Shown: piece by piece, positions 15,348 to 17,169 of the stretch
Layout of the letters: each line of letters starts with the position of its first letter
How positions within the stretch are numbered: the first letter of the stretch is position 1
DNA from: Synechococcales cyanobacterium PMM_0003
GTDB lineage: Bacteria > Cyanobacteriota > Cyanobacteriia > Pseudanabaenales > Pseudanabaenaceae
Direction: 5' to 3'
Length of the DNA: 17,169 bases
Assembly (NCBI GenBank): GCA_949128015.1
Contig: CASBRC010000003.1
Location: forward strand, 1 to 17,169
The notes under the pieces: generated by a model
Seen by the model: only the letters and a program-made list of their open reading frames with translations
What the model was told of the DNA's origin: nothing
Databases searched by the model: none
Made by a program: the position numbers and the translations under genes

Positions 15348-16556
15348 TTATTTGATCTTGTCCATAATCGAGAAGATCGGTAAGTACATCCCGACAATAA
15401 TCGAACCGACCATACCACCGAGGACAACGATCATCAATGGTTCCATTAAGCTGGTCAGTGCTTTCACCGCTTCCTCAACTTCATTCTCATAAAAGTCAGC
15501 GACTTTCATGAGCATCTTGTCAATTTCACCAGTTTCTTCACCGATACTCACCATTTGTAGCGCCATAACGGGAAATACTTCTGTTTTCTCCATTGCAGGA
15601 GCAATTTGACCACCTTCTCGAACCGCATTTCTTGCCGAATCGATCGCATTAGAGATCACCAGATTGCCTGCGGTCTCTGCCGTAATTTCCAGCGAAGCCA
15701 AAATTGGTACACCTGCACGAGAAAGTGAACCAAAAGTCCGTGCAAAACGAGCCACCGCAGTCTTCACCACAAGATCGCCAAACAAAGGCAATTTCAAGAA
15801 AACGCCGTCAAGATAGAGTTGACCAGCAGGAGTTGCATAAACACGTTTGTAAACAAACACAATAGCAAAAGCGATCGCAGGAATAATAAATATCTTCTCA
15901 CTCTTTAAAAAGTTGCTGATATTCACCAATATTTGCGTAAATGCGGGTAACTCACCACCTAGGCTCTTAAATACACCATCAAATACAGGAATGATGAAAA
16001 TACACATCGCTAAAAAGATTAAAACTGCGATCGAGCTAACCACAATCGGATAAGTCATCGCGGATTTGATCTGGTTATTTAAGCGTGCCGAGTCTTCGAG
16101 TAACGTCGCTAGACGCGCTAAAACATCATCTAGCACACCACCCGTTTCCCCTGCCTGCACCATTGCGCAATATAACTTGTCAAATACCTTAGGGTGCTTA
16201 CGCAGAGCATCTGAAAAGTTAGTACCTTGCTGAACATCATCGAGGACTTCAGTGAGGGCTATTTTGAGTCTAGGATTAGCACATTGATCGCACATTACGC
16301 CCAATCCACGCACCATTGATACACCCGCATTGACCAAGGTCGCTAATTGTCGTGAGAACAGAGCCAAATCCTTGACCGTTACCTTTTTCATCGTAAAGGC
16401 AGCAAAATCAAAACCGCCCTTTACCTCTTTCACGTCTTGAACATAAAAGCCTTTTTGCTTCCAAGTATCACGCGCTTCTTTGAGGGATACCGCAACCATC
16501 GTCTGCTGTACCGATTTACCTTTAGAATCTTTGAGATTTGCCTGAAATTTTGTCAT
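15348..16556 (-). CDS. pilC: Type IV pilus inner-membrane platform protein PilC
   Basis: 402 residues. Two T2SF/GspF helical domains are seen, the first at about 60-190 (LALFSRQLATLVNAGVSMVRGL, then the VFDKLYCAMVQAGETGG motif near 125-141) and the second at about 260-385 (VARFARTFGSLSRAGVPILASL, then MVSIGEETGEID). Membrane helices lie at about 173-197, 223-240 and 373-396. PilC is the inner-membrane platform on which the PilB and PilT motors turn to add or remove pilin. The ATG at 16556 is preceded by AGAGGTG (complement of 16562-16568), a strong ribosome site. It follows pilT by 44 bases on the same strand, fitting the pilB-pilT-pilC order common in cyanobacteria. Confidence 0.96.
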   Translation of the reverse strand: MTKFQANLKDSKGKSVQQTMVAVSLKEARDTWKQKGFYVQDVKEVKGGFDFAAFTMKKVTVKDLALFSRQLATLVNAGVSMVRGLGVMCDQCANPRLKIALTEVLDDVQQGTNFSDALRKHPKVFDKLYCAMVQAGETGGVLDDVLARLATLLEDSARLNNQIKSAMTYPIVVSSIAVLIFLAMCIFIIPVFDGVFKSLGGELPAFTQILVNISNFLKSEKIFIIPAIAFAIVFVYKRVYATPAGQLYLDGVFLKLPLFGDLVVKTAVARFARTFGSLSRAGVPILASLEITAETAGNLVISNAIDSARNAVREGGQIAPAMEKTEVFPVMALQMVSIGEETGEIDKMLMKVADFYENEVEEAVKALTSLMEPLMIVVLGGMVGSIIVGMYLPIFSIMDKIK

Positions 16557-16600
16557 TATTGCACCTCTTTAATCGGAATTAGGGATAGAGAACTATCTAA

Positions 16601-17169
16601 CTAGCCACTGATCGATCGCGACTTGATCATGTCTGGCGATCGCAAATCTCCAGTTGCTTTTCGCTTCATTACAGGCGCAGGATTGGGCCCAACTACACGT
16701 AATAACTCTTCAGGGCGAGAAGTTTTAGATATTGCCGATTCAAAGGTAATATCGCCATCCAGATATAACTTTGCTAAGACCGATTCAAGGGTTTGCATCG
16801 ACTCTTTACCACCCGTTTGAATAAAGCCGTATATTTGGGCAGTTTTTCCTTCACGAATTAGATTAGAAATCGCAGGTGTGACCACCATAATTTCCTGAGC
16901 CATGACTCGTCCAAATTGTCCTGGTTGTGGATTATGTCGTTGCACAAGAGTTTGGCTTAACACGGCAACAAGAGAGTTGGAAAGTTGCACCCGAATTTGA
17001 CCTTGCTGCTCTGGTGGGAACACATCCACCATCCGATCTACAGTTTGCGATGCAGAACTGGTATGTAAAGTACCAAATACTAAATGTCCAGTTTCGGCAG
17101 CAGATACCGCAAGCTGGATGGTTTCTAAGTCACGCATTTCGCCAACGAGAATTACGTCTGGATCTTCGC
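16601..17169 (-). CDS. pilT: Type IV pilus retraction ATPase PilT (N-terminal part beyond the window)
   Basis: The frame runs from the right edge to a TAG at 16601-16603; about 189 C-terminal residues are visible. It starts EDPDVILVGEMRDLETI, the Walker B region with its catalytic Glu, then GHLVFGTLHTSSA (His box), and AISNLIREGKT, the PilT-type AIRNLIRE motif with Ser in place of the first Arg. This motif separates retraction ATPases from PilB. A Lys/Arg-rich tail (VMKRKATGD, SPDMIKSRSISG) follows, as in cyanobacterial PilT. PilT powers pilus disassembly and twitching, and is essential for phototaxis. The methionine at 17137 is internal, not a start. Confidence 0.95.
   Translation of the reverse strand, partial: EDPDVILVGEMRDLETIQLAVSAAETGHLVFGTLHTSSASQTVDRMVDVFPPEQQGQIRVQLSNSLVAVLSQTLVQRHNPQPGQFGRVMAQEIMVVTPAISNLIREGKTAQIYGFIQTGGKESMQTLESVLAKLYLDGDITFESAISKTSRPEELLRVVGPNPAPVMKRKATGDLRSPDMIKSRSISG

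Overview
The window is cyanobacterial chromosome, most likely from a Pseudanabaena-like filamentous or thin-celled strain. The evidence is the very frequent octamer GCGATCGC (HIP1), a PixJ/PixL-style taxis cluster, a glycine-rich RRM protein of the cyanobacterial Rbp type, a cyanobacterial S2P protease and a pilT-pilC pair. The genus is an inference from overall feel; the phylum is well supported.

Bases 1-7211 (+ strand) are the downstream part of a phototaxis/chemotaxis operon: a 5'-truncated soluble-type receptor with a cyanobacteriochrome-like GAF domain, a membrane receptor that shares its HAMP and signalling half, a 967-residue hybrid CheA (Hpt, kinase, CheW-like and receiver domains), and a small CheW-like protein. 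Receptors, coupling protein, kinase and output receiver are all present, the usual set that steers type IV pilus motility. The pilus retraction ATPase (pilT, truncated by the right edge) and platform protein (pilC) lie at 15348-17169 on the minus strand, so sensing and motor genes share one neighbourhood.

Between them sit mostly housekeeping genes: an RNA-binding protein (7316-7654, -), a DoxX membrane protein (8125-8652, -), the site-2 protease rseP (8938-10026, +), the translational GTPase typA (10282-12081, +), an unannotated 55-codon ORF (12189-12356, +), a J-domain/TPR protein (12420-13073, +), a decayed CopG-type antitoxin (13135-13325, -), an Rpn-type PD-(D/E)XK nuclease (13409-14275, -) and miaA (14399-15301, +).

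The most unusual part is the intergenic DNA. Nearly every gap in the window carries a long, near-perfect palindrome. One of these (7870-8000) looks like a complete non-autonomous mobile element: 16-bp terminal inverted repeats, a 9-bp direct target duplication on each side, and two long internal hairpins that compete for the same bases. A second (10026-10187) is an imperfect 48-bp inverted repeat wrapped around the rseP terminator and overlapping its stop codon. Two further hairpins (6595-6632 and 8050-8106) share a core and are probably copies of one repeat family. No tRNA, rRNA or CRISPR array was seen.
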